Part shown: positions 34,598-42,867 of the stretch, piece after piece
Numbering within the stretch: the first letter of the stretch is position 1
How the letters are laid out: every line of letters begins with the position of its first letter
From: Streptosporangium amethystogenes
Lineage (GTDB): Bacteria; Actinomycetota; Actinomycetes; Streptosporangiales; Streptosporangiaceae
DNA length: 64,000 bases
Direction of reading: 5' to 3'
NCBI RefSeq assembly: GCF_000721075.1
Contig: NZ_JOEQ01000001.1
Coordinates: 310,001-374,000, forward strand
Notes under the pieces: generated by a model
Databases searched by the model: none
Told to the model about the DNA's origin: nothing
The model's input: only the letters and a program-made list of their open reading frames with translations
Made by a program: the position numbers and the translations under genes

Positions 34598-35392
34598 TCA
34601 ATGCATCGTGACGCCGCCACTGACCGACAGGGTCTGGCCCGTGACGTAGGCGGCCCTGTCGGTGCAGAGGTAGGCGACCATCCCGGCGACGTCCTCGGGG
34701 GCACCGAGGCGGCGCAGTGGGATGCCCTTGGCGATCCTGTCGACCAGTCCCGGTTTCTCCGCGTCCACGCGGCGGAGCATCGGGGTGTCGGTGGGCCCTG
34801 GACAGACCACGTTGGAGGTGACGCTCCCCCGGGCCGCCTCCCTCGCCAGCGTCTTGGCCAGGCCGAACAGTCCCGCCTTGGTCGCGGCGTACGCGCCCTC
34901 GCCGCCGGAGCCGGCCCGCGCCCCGTCCGAGGAGACGAAGACCAGGCGGCCCCAGCCGCGCTCGATCATCCCGGGCAGCAGGAGGCGGGTGAGCAGCATC
35001 GGGGCGCGCAGGTTGACCCGCCACATCAGCTCCCAGCCTTCGGGGTCGCCGGTGACGAACGGCTCGACGATCGACACCCCGGCGTTGTTGACCAGGATGT
35101 CCACCGACCCGGCCCGCCCGCAGAAGTCCTCGATGGACGCCGGGTCCGCCAGGTCGACCCGCAGGGCCGTGGCCGGGGCCCTCGGCCCCCTCGGCACCCC
35201 GGCCCCGGGGCCCAGGCCGATCGACTCGCTGTTCAACTCGTCGGCGATCGCCGCGGCACCGGACTCGTCCACGTCGGCCACCACGACCCCGGCCCCGAGC
35301 GCGGCGAGGTCGCGGCAGACCGCGGCGCCGATCGCCCCTGCCCCCCCGGTCACCACCGCCGTGCGTCCGTCCAGCCTCAGGCCGTCGATCAC
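34598..35392 (-). CDS. Short-chain dehydrogenase/reductase
   Basis: 264 residues. Cofactor motif TGGAGAIGAAV, NNAGVS after beta-4, catalytic Ser in FVSSDGARAG and YAATKAG for Tyr/Lys are present. The GTG start overlaps the stop of the upstream isochorismatase-fold gene (GTGA) with GGAGG 7 nt upstream, so the two proteins are made together. A 10-residue Gly/Pro/Arg insert follows LNSESIG. The substrate is unknown; location behind operator site 6 suggests a hydroxy-steroid intermediate. Confidence 0.88.
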   Translation of the reverse strand: MIDGLRLDGRTAVVTGGAGAIGAAVCRDLAALGAGVVVADVDESGAAAIADELNSESIGLGPGAGVPRGPRAPATALRVDLADPASIEDFCGRAGSVDILVNNAGVSIVEPFVTGDPEGWELMWRVNLRAPMLLTRLLLPGMIERGWGRLVFVSSDGARAGSGGEGAYAATKAGLFGLAKTLAREAARGSVTSNVVCPGPTDTPMLRRVDAEKPGLVDRIAKGIPLRRLGAPEDVAGMVAYLCTDRAAYVTGQTLSVSGGVTMH

Positions 35393-36009
35393 TTCCAGAC
35401 CTCCACGATGTCGGCGGCCCGCACCCGCGCGGCGAGCAGGCTCACGGTGTGCCTCAGCACCGCCTGCGCGTAGTCGTCGGGGACTCCCGCCACGGCGTCG
35501 GTCACCACCGCCACCCGGTAGCCGAGGTTGACCGCCTCCAGGGCGAGCCCGGGGATGCCGAGGTTGAGGGAGAACCCCATGGCGACGACCGTCGAGACGC
35601 CCAGCGAGCGCAGGGTCATGTCCAGCGACGTCCCGGTGAAGGGCGAGAACCCGTGGTGGCGGCGCGACTCCAGGTCGCCGGGGTCGCGCAGGCCGGGCAG
35701 CACCTCGACCGCGCCACTGCCCTCCAGCATGTGCGCGGGGTCCTTGAGCAGGGCCGCGATGAAGGGGCTGTTCGCGGTGTGCGACCCGGCGCGGTCGGCG
35801 CGGAAGGCCGCGGTGCAGTGGATCACCGGTACCCCGGCCGCGCGGGCCGCGGCCAGGACCGCGGCGGCGTTGGCCACCACGTCGCGCCGGGCGCACACCT
35901 CCACCAGGTCCGGGAACTTCGCGAGATCTCCGGCGACGCCGCGCTGCATCTCCATCACCAGCACCGCGCTGCGGTCCGGCGCGGCGAGCGTGCCCAGATC
36001 GACGGCCAT
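35389..36009 (-). CDS. Isochorismatase-fold protein lacking the catalytic triad
   Basis: 206 residues with the cysteine-hydrolase (isochorismatase) fold. Strand 1 reads VLVMEMQRG, where the family has Asp in xxDMQ, so E20 replaces Asp. The Lys position falls in SRRHHGFSPFTGTSLD and is His. The nucleophile loop, normally ATxVCV, reads SLNLGI, so G151 replaces Cys. All three catalytic residues are thus changed. It may be a binding protein or use other chemistry. TGGAGG lies 4 nt before the ATG, and operator site 6 begins 14 bp upstream. It is the first gene of a two-gene unit with the SDR. Confidence 0.84.
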   Translation of the reverse strand: MAVDLGTLAAPDRSAVLVMEMQRGVAGDLAKFPDLVEVCARRDVVANAAAVLAAARAAGVPVIHCTAAFRADRAGSHTANSPFIAALLKDPAHMLEGSGAVEVLPGLRDPGDLESRRHHGFSPFTGTSLDMTLRSLGVSTVVAMGFSLNLGIPGLALEAVNLGYRVAVVTDAVAGVPDDYAQAVLRHTVSLLAARVRAADIVEVWK

Positions 36010-36023
36010 GCGACCTCCACTAA

Positions 36024-36041
36024 CCCGAGCGCTTGCTTGGT
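36024..36041. promoter_or_regulatory. KstR2-type operator, site 6
   Basis: CCCGAGC-GCTT-GCTTGGT. The right arm is perfect; positions 1-14 differ at two bases from AnCAAGnnCTTGnT. It lies 14 bp before the isochorismatase-fold gene and about 140 bp before the divergent kinase gene. Confidence 0.7.
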
Positions 36042-36184
36042 TAACGATCGGAGCCTAACACGCGACCGGATCGACCACCGAGCACGATTCCGATCGTTAC
36101 CCTTCGCAAAAGTTGACCAACCGTGACAACCAACCCCATGGGTGAGACCGTCGAACAAGTCGACGGCACTCGGAAGGGAGCTGG

Positions 36185-38296
36185 ATGGTTCCGGGATACC
36201 GCGAGATTCGGGAACTCGGCGTCGGCGGGGGCGGGCGCGTGGTGCTGGCCACATACGCCGCCACCGGCGCCTACGTGGCCATCAAATACCTCAACGCGAC
36301 GCTCAAGGACGACCACCGCTTCCTGGCGCGCTTCCGTGCGGAGGCGCGCGTCATGGTGGAGTTGCAGGACCCGAACGTGGTCCAGCTGTACGAGTACTAC
36401 GAGGACGTGCTCGAAGCCGCGATCGTGATGGAACTGGTCGACGGGGTCGCGCTCAGGCGGATCCTGGCCGAGCACGGCAGCACCAGCCCGGAGGCGGCAC
36501 TGACCGTGCTCAAGGGCTCGCTGCTCGGCCTGGCCTTCGCGCACGCGGCCGGGGTCGTGCACCGCGACTACAAGCCGGAGAACGTGCTGATCCAGGCCGA
36601 CGGCGGCAGCAAGCTGGCGGACTTCGGCATCGCCGCCCACGTCGGGGAGACCGGCATCACGGCCGGTACCCCCGCCTACATGGCCCCCGAGCAGTGGGAG
36701 GGAGCGGCGGCGAGTGCCGCGACCGACGTCTACGCGGCCACCTGCGTCTTCTTCGAGTGCCTCACCGGGCACAGGCCGTACCCGGCGGATCACCGCGCGG
36801 CGCTGATGCACGGGCACCTGACCGCGCCGATCCCGGTGGCGGAGGTGCCCGGCTCGGTCCGCGCCCTGGTCATGCGGGGCATGGCCAAGGACCTGAACGA
36901 CCGGCCGCAGAACGCGCGGGTGTTCCTGGAGGAGTTGGAGGACGCGGCGCAGTCGGCGTACGGGCCGGATTGGGAGCAGCGCGGGCGGCGGCACCTGGCC
37001 GAACTCGCCACGCTGCTGGCACTGGCGTTCCCGCTGGCCAAGCCCGCACCGAGGGCGAGTTCCTCGGTGGCCCAGACCGTGCTCGGCCGGGTGCGCCGTC
37101 CCCGGCTGGGCCCCAGGACGCTGGCCGGGCTCGGGGTGGTCACCGTCGCGATGGCCGCCGGTGTGGTCGCGGCCAACCGGCCGCATGACCGGCTCTCCGC
37201 CGACACGATCTTCACCCCGCCGCCCCGCTCGGCGATCATCGAGGAGACCCCGGCGGGACGGAGCCGGGTGCCGGAGCCGCCGGAGCCGTCCGTCGGGTCG
37301 AGCCCCTCGCGAAGCGCCGCCGTCGGCCGGCTCGTGCCCCCCTCGGAGAACACGGCCCCCGTCACGTTCCCCTCACCGATGCCGAGCCGGACCGTGGACC
37401 CCACCCCCTCCACCTCCCGGCCGAAGCCCACACCGACGCCCACACCGAAGGCCACACCGAAGGCCACACCGACCCCCACGCCGAGGCCACCGACGCCCAC
37501 CGCCACACGCCCCCCGACACCCGCGCCGACCGTGACGGTGACGCCGCCGGAGCCCGCGCACGCGGTCAGCGGGCTGCGGATCGTGGGAATCGACGCGAAC
37601 GGCATCAGGGTCGCCTTCCGCGCCTCCACCGTGGCGGACGTCGCGGTGACCGTCACGTTCGCCGAGGGGCCGGAGCGCGACCGGCTCGTCCAGGCGCCCC
37701 CGCGCACCTCCGTCCTCGGCGGGTCCGCGGCCTACTCGCACACCGTCCCGCACGCCTTCACGGTTCCGGCCTGCGGGCAGACCCTCTACCGCCGGGTCAC
37801 GGTCGAAACCTCACCCCGCTCCTCGGGCGGGACCGCCGTCCGCACCCAGGAGGTCCACGGCGAGCCGTGCTCGCCGCCCTCGGTCTCCATCACCGCCTTC
37901 GACGGCACCACCGTCGGCTTCCTGGTCAGGACCTCGGGCACCGCGCCGGTGACCGTGCGGCTCGGGTTCGCCCAGCGGCTCGACGGCGCGGTGACCAGTG
38001 GTACCCGGGAACTGGAGCTGTCCGGCGCCACCGAGTACACGCGGGAGGTGAAGGGGGAGTTCGCCGAGCTGCCCCGGTGCGGGGAGCGCGTCACCCGGCT
38101 GGTGACGATCGCTACGGTCCCCGCGGGCGACATGCCCTCCCGGACCGTCCGGATCGATCTGCCCTCCTGCACTCCCACCTCCAGCGCGACCCCGGACCCG
38201 GCCCCGGACTCGGCCCCGGAGGGACCGCGGGACTCCGAACGGCCCACCGTGGACGAGACCGGCCCCGAGCGAACCGGTGTGGACGGCATCTTGTGA
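36185..38296 (+). CDS. Transmembrane Ser/Thr protein kinase
   Basis: 703 residues. Kinase domain 5-255 with a glycine loop LGVGGGGRVVLA, Lys34, catalytic HRDYKPEN (126-133), DFG (146-148) and GTPAYMAPEQ. A membrane segment lies at about 312-330. Outside it come a Pro/Thr/Lys linker (many PTPTP and KATP units, about 415-460) and two beta-rich segments of some 100 residues that look like a duplicated domain, each ending with a Cys pair. The extracellular part is not PASTA and is not recognised. GGGAG precedes the ATG. It is a lone gene. Confidence 0.92.
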   Translation: MVPGYREIRELGVGGGGRVVLATYAATGAYVAIKYLNATLKDDHRFLARFRAEARVMVELQDPNVVQLYEYYEDVLEAAIVMELVDGVALRRILAEHGSTSPEAALTVLKGSLLGLAFAHAAGVVHRDYKPENVLIQADGGSKLADFGIAAHVGETGITAGTPAYMAPEQWEGAAASAATDVYAATCVFFECLTGHRPYPADHRAALMHGHLTAPIPVAEVPGSVRALVMRGMAKDLNDRPQNARVFLEELEDAAQSAYGPDWEQRGRRHLAELATLLALAFPLAKPAPRASSSVAQTVLGRVRRPRLGPRTLAGLGVVTVAMAAGVVAANRPHDRLSADTIFTPPPRSAIIEETPAGRSRVPEPPEPSVGSSPSRSAAVGRLVPPSENTAPVTFPSPMPSRTVDPTPSTSRPKPTPTPTPKATPKATPTPTPRPPTPTATRPPTPAPTVTVTPPEPAHAVSGLRIVGIDANGIRVAFRASTVADVAVTVTFAEGPERDRLVQAPPRTSVLGGSAAYSHTVPHAFTVPACGQTLYRRVTVETSPRSSGGTAVRTQEVHGEPCSPPSVSITAFDGTTVGFLVRTSGTAPVTVRLGFAQRLDGAVTSGTRELELSGATEYTREVKGEFAELPRCGERVTRLVTIATVPAGDMPSRTVRIDLPSCTPTSSATPDPAPDSAPEGPRDSERPTVDETGPERTGVDGIL
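37420..37560 (+). repeat. Pro/Thr-coding low-complexity tract
   Basis: Imperfect short repeats such as CACACCGAAGGC and CCGACGCCCAC encode the PTPTPTPKATPKATP linker of the kinase. They are probably prone to copy-number change. Confidence 0.7.
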
Positions 38297-38300
38297 GGCA

Positions 38301-38318
38301 ACCAAGCGTGCGCTAGCT
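38301..38318. promoter_or_regulatory. KstR2-type operator, site 7
   Basis: ACCAAGC-GTGC-GCTAGCT, ending 9 bp before the DUF35 gene start. The left arm is perfect; the right arm has two changes. A second GCTTGG follows two bases later. Confidence 0.65.
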
Positions 38319-38327
38319 TGGCGATCG

Positions 38328-38702
38328 ATGACCGGATCGATGACCGGCGACACGCTCGCCTACTGGGACGCCTGCCGTCGCGGCGAGCTGGTCGTCCAAC
38401 GCTGCGCCGCCTGCGCCCGGCGGGTGCACCTGCCCGCCCCCGAGTGCCCCGGCTGCGGCGGCACCGACCTCCCCTACGAACCCGTCTCCGGCGACGGCAC
38501 GGTGCACACCTTCACGGTCGTGCACCGCTCGTTCGTGCCCGAGTTCCGGGGGCGGGAGCCGTACGTGCTGGCCTGGATCGACCTTCCCGAAGGGGTACGG
38601 GCCTTCGGGCAGGTCGTGGAGTGCCCGCCGGACCTGGTGCGGATCGGCATGCCGGTGCGCGTGACCTTCGTCGACGACCTGCCCCAGTGGAGGCCCGCGT
38701 GA
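38328..38702 (+). CDS. DUF35 OB-fold, zinc-ribbon protein
   Basis: 124 residues. An N-terminal helix (TLAYWDACRRGELVVQRC) and a rubredoxin-like zinc ribbon with CAAC and CPGCG are followed by an OB fold (GDGTVHTFTVVHRSF, PYVLAWIDLPEGVRAFGQVV). DUF35 proteins bind CoA esters and partner thiolase-like aldolases such as Ltp2. The nearest such enzyme is the Ltp-type protein at 17661. ATG 38328 is only 9 bp from the operator and has no ribosome site, so the mRNA may be leaderless; ATG 38343 is an alternative. First gene of a five-gene operon. Confidence 0.88.
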   Translation: MTGSMTGDTLAYWDACRRGELVVQRCAACARRVHLPAPECPGCGGTDLPYEPVSGDGTVHTFTVVHRSFVPEFRGREPYVLAWIDLPEGVRAFGQVVECPPDLVRIGMPVRVTFVDDLPQWRPA

Positions 38703-39040
38703 GCAAGCTCGGCAACGTCCTGATCCCCGTGGACGACCTGGAGACGGCGATCGCCTTCTACTCGGGGACACTCGGGCTGGCGGTCAGGTTCCGCGACGGC
38801 GACCGGTTCGCCGCCCTGGACGGCGGAGGCGCCACGGTCGCGCTGGTCGCGGCCGAGGAACGCGTGGCGGGCGAGGTCACCGCGCCCTCGTACAAGGTGG
38901 ACGACGTCGCGCGGGCCGCCAAGGCGCTGGCGGGGGCCGGGGCCGAGCTCGTACGGGAGCCGGAGGCCGGGCCGCACGAGATCAGAGCCGTACTGCGCGA
39001 CCCGTCAGGAAACGTCTTCGTCCTCTACTCCTCGCACTGA
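38699..39040 (+). CDS. VOC-family (glyoxalase-like) protein
   Basis: 113 residues with the two beta-alpha-beta-beta-beta modules of the vicinal oxygen chelate fold: LGNVLIPVDDLETAIAFYSGTLGLAVRF and DPSGNVFVLYSS. The GTG start overlaps the DUF35 stop (GTGA). Metal ligands cannot be assigned with confidence; a His near the usual first position is lacking. The function is unknown; epimerase and dioxygenase relatives act on CoA esters or extradiol substrates. Confidence 0.85.
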   Translation: MSKLGNVLIPVDDLETAIAFYSGTLGLAVRFRDGDRFAALDGGGATVALVAAEERVAGEVTAPSYKVDDVARAAKALAGAGAELVREPEAGPHEIRAVLRDPSGNVFVLYSSH

Positions 39041-39090
39041 AACCCCGCACCGATCCACCCCTCGCTCCGAACTCCGAACGGAGGCCAGAG

Positions 39091-40680
39091 ATGGCGCGCC
39101 CGACCCCGGCAGGCACCCCGTACGGCAACTACGCCCACGCCATCCTCACCGCCAACGCCATGCGCACCCCCGACCGGGTCGCGCTGACCTACTGCGGTGA
39201 GCAGAGCTTCACCTACGCGGAACTCGACCGGCTCGTCAACCGGCGCGCCCACGCGCTGACGGAGGCCGGAGTCGCCCCCGGGCAGCGGGTGGCCGCGCTG
39301 CTCAACGAGACCCTGCACGTGGCCGAGGTCTACCTGGCCGCGGCGAAGCTCGGCGCCGTCACCGCGGCGCTCAACCCGTACTGGCCCGCCGACACCCTGG
39401 CCGCGGTCGTCGCGCACTCCGGCGCCACCGCGTTCGTGTACGACTCCACGGTGGAGGCCGCCGTCGCGGAGATCCGCCCCCGGCTGCCGGAGATCACCCG
39501 CTGGATCAGGGTCGGCGGCCCCGGTGAGAACGCCGTGGACCTGGACGCGCTCACCTTGGACGCCGCCGAGGACGAGCCCGCCCTCGGCGGCTTCTGGGAC
39601 GACCCGCTGGCGCTCTACTACACCTCCGGGACGACCGGCCTGCCCAAGGCGGTGGTCCACACGCACGCCTCGTCGCTGGCCATCGCGCAGATCTGGCTCG
39701 ACGTGCCGCGCGCCGAGGACTCGGTGCTCGGCACCGGGGCGATCATCTGGGGTATCGGCTTCCCCGCCCTTGTCGGACCGGCGCTCTACGCGGGCATGCG
39801 GCTGGTGCTCGAACAGGACTGGGGACCGGCGAACTTCCTGAGAGTGGTCCCCCGTGAGAAGGTCACCCACGTCTCGCAGATCCCCTCCTTCTACGCGGCG
39901 CTGCTGGGCTCCGACGACCACGCGGATACCGACCTGTCGTCGCTGCGGGTCATCATGCTGGGCGGCGAGCCGCTCCCCGCGGCGCTGCTGGCCAGGATGA
40001 AGGAGCGGCTGCCCGACGCCGGTGTCTACTGTTACTACGGCCAGACGGAGGCCCCCTACACCTGCTTCGGCCGGGTCGACGACGGCAGCACCCCGCTCGG
40101 CTCCTCGGGCAGGGCGCGGACCGGCAACGCCGTGCGGATCACCGGCCCCTCGGGCGTCCGGCCGGCCGGCGAGGTCGGTGAGATCAACCTCGCCGGGCCG
40201 CACCGGATGACCGAGTACGACGGCCTGCCGGAGAAGACCGCCGAGGTGCTGCGCGACGGGTGGTATGTCGGCGGCGACCTGGGCGTGATGTCGGAGGACG
40301 GGAACCTCACGGTGCTCGGCCGCCGTGAGGAGTCCGTGCTCAAGGGCGGCATCTGGTCCCAGCCCTCGGTGATCGAGGAGGCCGCGGTCGCGCTGGACGG
40401 CGTGGCGGAGGCCGGGGTGGTCGGCGTGCCCGCCCACACCGAGGGGCAGGAGGCGGTCGAGCAGCGGATCCTGCTCGCGGTGGTGGCCAGGGCGGGCCAC
40501 CCGGCCGACCCGGCCAAGATCGCCCTCGCCCTGGCCGAGACGCTGCCCGCGCACCAGCGCCCCGACCACGTCGTCGTCGCCGCCGAGCTCCCGCACTTCC
40601 AGGACGCCTCCGGCGGACCCGGCAAGCTGCTGAGGCGGGAGATCCGGGAGAGGTACCAGAGCCGGATGGACGAGGCGTGA
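39091..40680 (+). CDS. AMP-forming acyl-CoA synthetase
   Basis: 529 residues of the ANL superfamily, with all core motifs intact: A3 YYTSGTTGLPKA at about 175, A5 CYYGQTEAPYT, A7 WYVGGDLGVMSEDG, A8 LGRREESVLKGG and the C-terminal GKLLRREI with the catalytic Lys. It would adenylate and CoA-activate a carboxylic acid such as a steroid fragment. GGAGG precedes the ATG by 7 nt. It lies 50 bp after the VOC gene and overlaps the next gene by 4 nt. Substrate unknown; it could be the FadD3 counterpart, but nothing fixes this. Confidence 0.9.
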   Translation: MARPTPAGTPYGNYAHAILTANAMRTPDRVALTYCGEQSFTYAELDRLVNRRAHALTEAGVAPGQRVAALLNETLHVAEVYLAAAKLGAVTAALNPYWPADTLAAVVAHSGATAFVYDSTVEAAVAEIRPRLPEITRWIRVGGPGENAVDLDALTLDAAEDEPALGGFWDDPLALYYTSGTTGLPKAVVHTHASSLAIAQIWLDVPRAEDSVLGTGAIIWGIGFPALVGPALYAGMRLVLEQDWGPANFLRVVPREKVTHVSQIPSFYAALLGSDDHADTDLSSLRVIMLGGEPLPAALLARMKERLPDAGVYCYYGQTEAPYTCFGRVDDGSTPLGSSGRARTGNAVRITGPSGVRPAGEVGEINLAGPHRMTEYDGLPEKTAEVLRDGWYVGGDLGVMSEDGNLTVLGRREESVLKGGIWSQPSVIEEAAVALDGVAEAGVVGVPAHTEGQEAVEQRILLAVVARAGHPADPAKIALALAETLPAHQRPDHVVVAAELPHFQDASGGPGKLLRREIRERYQSRMDEA

Positions 40681-42866
40681 CCGCATCCACCGGCGGGCCG
40701 CCCGAGATATCCGGAGCATCTCAGCGGCCCGCCCCCGCACGGTTCGCGGAACACGAGGTCAAGGCCCTGCTGCGGGAGTGGGGGGTGGCGGTGCCCCGAG
40801 GCGCCACGGCCGCCGTCCCCGCCGAGGTCGCCGCGGCGGCTCGGGGGCTGACGCCTCCCCTGGTGCTCAAGGCCCACGGCCCCGGCCTGGTGCACAAGTC
40901 GGACGCGGGGGCGGTACGGCTGGGGCTGTCCGGGCCGGCCGAGGCGGAGTCCGCCGCCGGCGAGATGCTGGCCGGACTCGTCTCGCGGGGCATCACGCCC
41001 GACGGGTTCCTGGTGGAGGAGCAGGCCGCGCCGGGGGTCGAGCTGATCGTCGGCGTGGTGCGCGACCCGGGTTTCGGACCTGTCCTGCTCGCCGGGCTCG
41101 GTGGCGTATGGACCGAGGTCATGCGCGACACCGCGCTCTGTCTCTGCCCCGCCTCCGAGGCCGACGCCCGGCGGATGCTCGCCGCACTGCGCGGCGCGCC
41201 GCTGCTGCACGGCCACCGTGGCCGGCCCGCCGTGGACTCGGAGGCCCTGGTCGGGCTGCTGCTCGCGATCGGCGGGGCCCAAGGGCTGTGGGAACGGCTG
41301 GATCTCGGCGAGTTCGAACTCAACCCGGTGATCGCCACCGAGGAGGGCGTGATCGCGGTGGACGCGCGCTACCTTCCCGGCACCGCGGAGCCCACCGGGC
41401 CACGGCGGGAAACCCCGGGGCAGGACTTCACCGCGCTGTTCGAGCCCAGGGCGGTGGCCGTGGTGGGCGCGTCCGCGAGCAGACCGAACTTCGGGAACAT
41501 GTTCCTGGAGTTCTACAAGGCCACCGGCGTGCCACTGGTCGCGGTGCACCCGGAGGCGGACGAGATCAACGGTGTGCCCACGGTGCCGACCCTCGCGCAG
41601 GCGGGCGCCGACTACGCACTGGTCGCCGTACCGGCCGACCGCTGCGCGGAGGTCGTACGCCATGCGAAGGGCGTCTCGTTCGTCCAGGTGATGAGCGGCG
41701 GGTTCGGCGAGGCCGGGGCCGCCGGGTTGGAGGCCGACCTGGTCAGGGCGGCGCGGGAGGCGGGGGCCCGGCTGCTCGGACCGAACTGCATGGGCGTCTA
41801 CAGCCCGCGCGGCGGGCAGACCTTCATCGGCGGCGAGCCGGGGCCTCCGGGTCACGTGGCGCTGATCTCGCAGAGCGGCGGCCTGGCCGGAGAGGTGGTC
41901 AGGGTGGGCGAGCGGCGCGGGCTGGCGTTCAGCCGGGTGGCCACGGTCGGCAACTCCGCCGACGTGACCCCCGCCGAGTTGCTCGGCTGGCTCGGCGGTG
42001 ACGAGCACACCTCGGTCGTCGGCATGTACCTGGAGGACCCCCGGGACGGCCGTGCCCTCTTCGAGGCCCTGATGTCCGTGCGCGGACGGCTCCCGGTCGT
42101 CCTGCTGGTGGGCGGCCGGAGCGGCCAGGGGCGCAGGGCGGCCGCCTCGCACACCGGTGGCATGGTCGGCGACGGCCGCGTCTGGCAGGCCCTGGCCGAC
42201 CAGACCGGCGCCGTCCTGGTCGGCAGCCAGGACGACCTGATCGGCGCCCTGTCCTTCTTCCAGTCCCACTCCTCCAGGATCGTTCCGCCCGCCGGGTCCG
42301 TCGCGGACACCGCGAGGGAACCGTGGACGGGCCGCGACGAGGACTGCCTTCCCGCCGTGCTGGTGATCGGCCCGAGCGGCGGGGCGAGCGTGCTGGCGGC
42401 GGACGTCCTCGACGCGGCGGGGCTGGTGCTGGCGGCGCTGCCCGACGAGACGCGGGACGTGCTGAAGGCCCTGGGCGCGGGGGCCGCCGGCACCTCTCCG
42501 GCCAATCCGCTGGAGGTCCCGGTGGGTCCGCGAGGCCGGCCGGAACTGGTCAGGGAGGTCATCGGGGCGATCGTGGCGCGCCGGCCGTACCCCGACGTCG
42601 TGGCGCACGTGAACGTGCAGAGCTTCTTCACCTTCGGAACCTCCGCCGACCCGCTCTACGCGTACGCGCACAACCTCGCCCGGGCGCAGCGGGACCTGCC
42701 GGGAACCAGGATCACCCTGGTCACCAGGAACGGCGAGTGCGCGCCGCCCGGAGTCGAGGACGAGGTCCGCGCGATCGCCGCCGGTGCGGGAATTCCCGTC
42801 TACCGCTCGATGGAGGCGGCCGCCGTGGCCGTCGCCGCCGCCGCACGTTTCATCCGAGGAGCTTGA
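40677..42866 (+). CDS. ADP-forming acyl-CoA synthetase-like protein
   Basis: 729 residues in the order ATP-grasp, CoA-binding, ligase. The ATP-grasp part (20-240) has PLVLKAHGPGLVHKSDAGAVRLG and EFELNPV. The CoA-binding Rossmann part (255-380) has FEPRAVAVVGASASRPNFGN, and the ligase part has LGPNCMGVYSP, ISQSGGLAGEV and the presumed phospho-His in SHTGGMVG at about 491. The GTG start overlaps the stop of the AMP-forming ligase gene. Such proteins make or consume acyl-CoA with ADP, as in acetate or pimeloyl metabolism. Having both ligase types in one operon is unusual. Confidence 0.88.
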   Translation: MTASTGGPPEISGASQRPAPARFAEHEVKALLREWGVAVPRGATAAVPAEVAAAARGLTPPLVLKAHGPGLVHKSDAGAVRLGLSGPAEAESAAGEMLAGLVSRGITPDGFLVEEQAAPGVELIVGVVRDPGFGPVLLAGLGGVWTEVMRDTALCLCPASEADARRMLAALRGAPLLHGHRGRPAVDSEALVGLLLAIGGAQGLWERLDLGEFELNPVIATEEGVIAVDARYLPGTAEPTGPRRETPGQDFTALFEPRAVAVVGASASRPNFGNMFLEFYKATGVPLVAVHPEADEINGVPTVPTLAQAGADYALVAVPADRCAEVVRHAKGVSFVQVMSGGFGEAGAAGLEADLVRAAREAGARLLGPNCMGVYSPRGGQTFIGGEPGPPGHVALISQSGGLAGEVVRVGERRGLAFSRVATVGNSADVTPAELLGWLGGDEHTSVVGMYLEDPRDGRALFEALMSVRGRLPVVLLVGGRSGQGRRAAASHTGGMVGDGRVWQALADQTGAVLVGSQDDLIGALSFFQSHSSRIVPPAGSVADTAREPWTGRDEDCLPAVLVIGPSGGASVLAADVLDAAGLVLAALPDETRDVLKALGAGAAGTSPANPLEVPVGPRGRPELVREVIGAIVARRPYPDVVAHVNVQSFFTFGTSADPLYAYAHNLARAQRDLPGTRITLVTRNGECAPPGVEDEVRAIAAGAGIPVYRSMEAAAVAVAAAARFIRGA

Positions 42867-42867
42867 C

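Noticed and set aside
38343..38702. Later start (ATG 38343) for the DUF35 gene
   Set aside because: Possible, but neither start has a ribosome site, and ATG 38328 is nearest to the promoter for a leaderless message. Kept only as an alternative.
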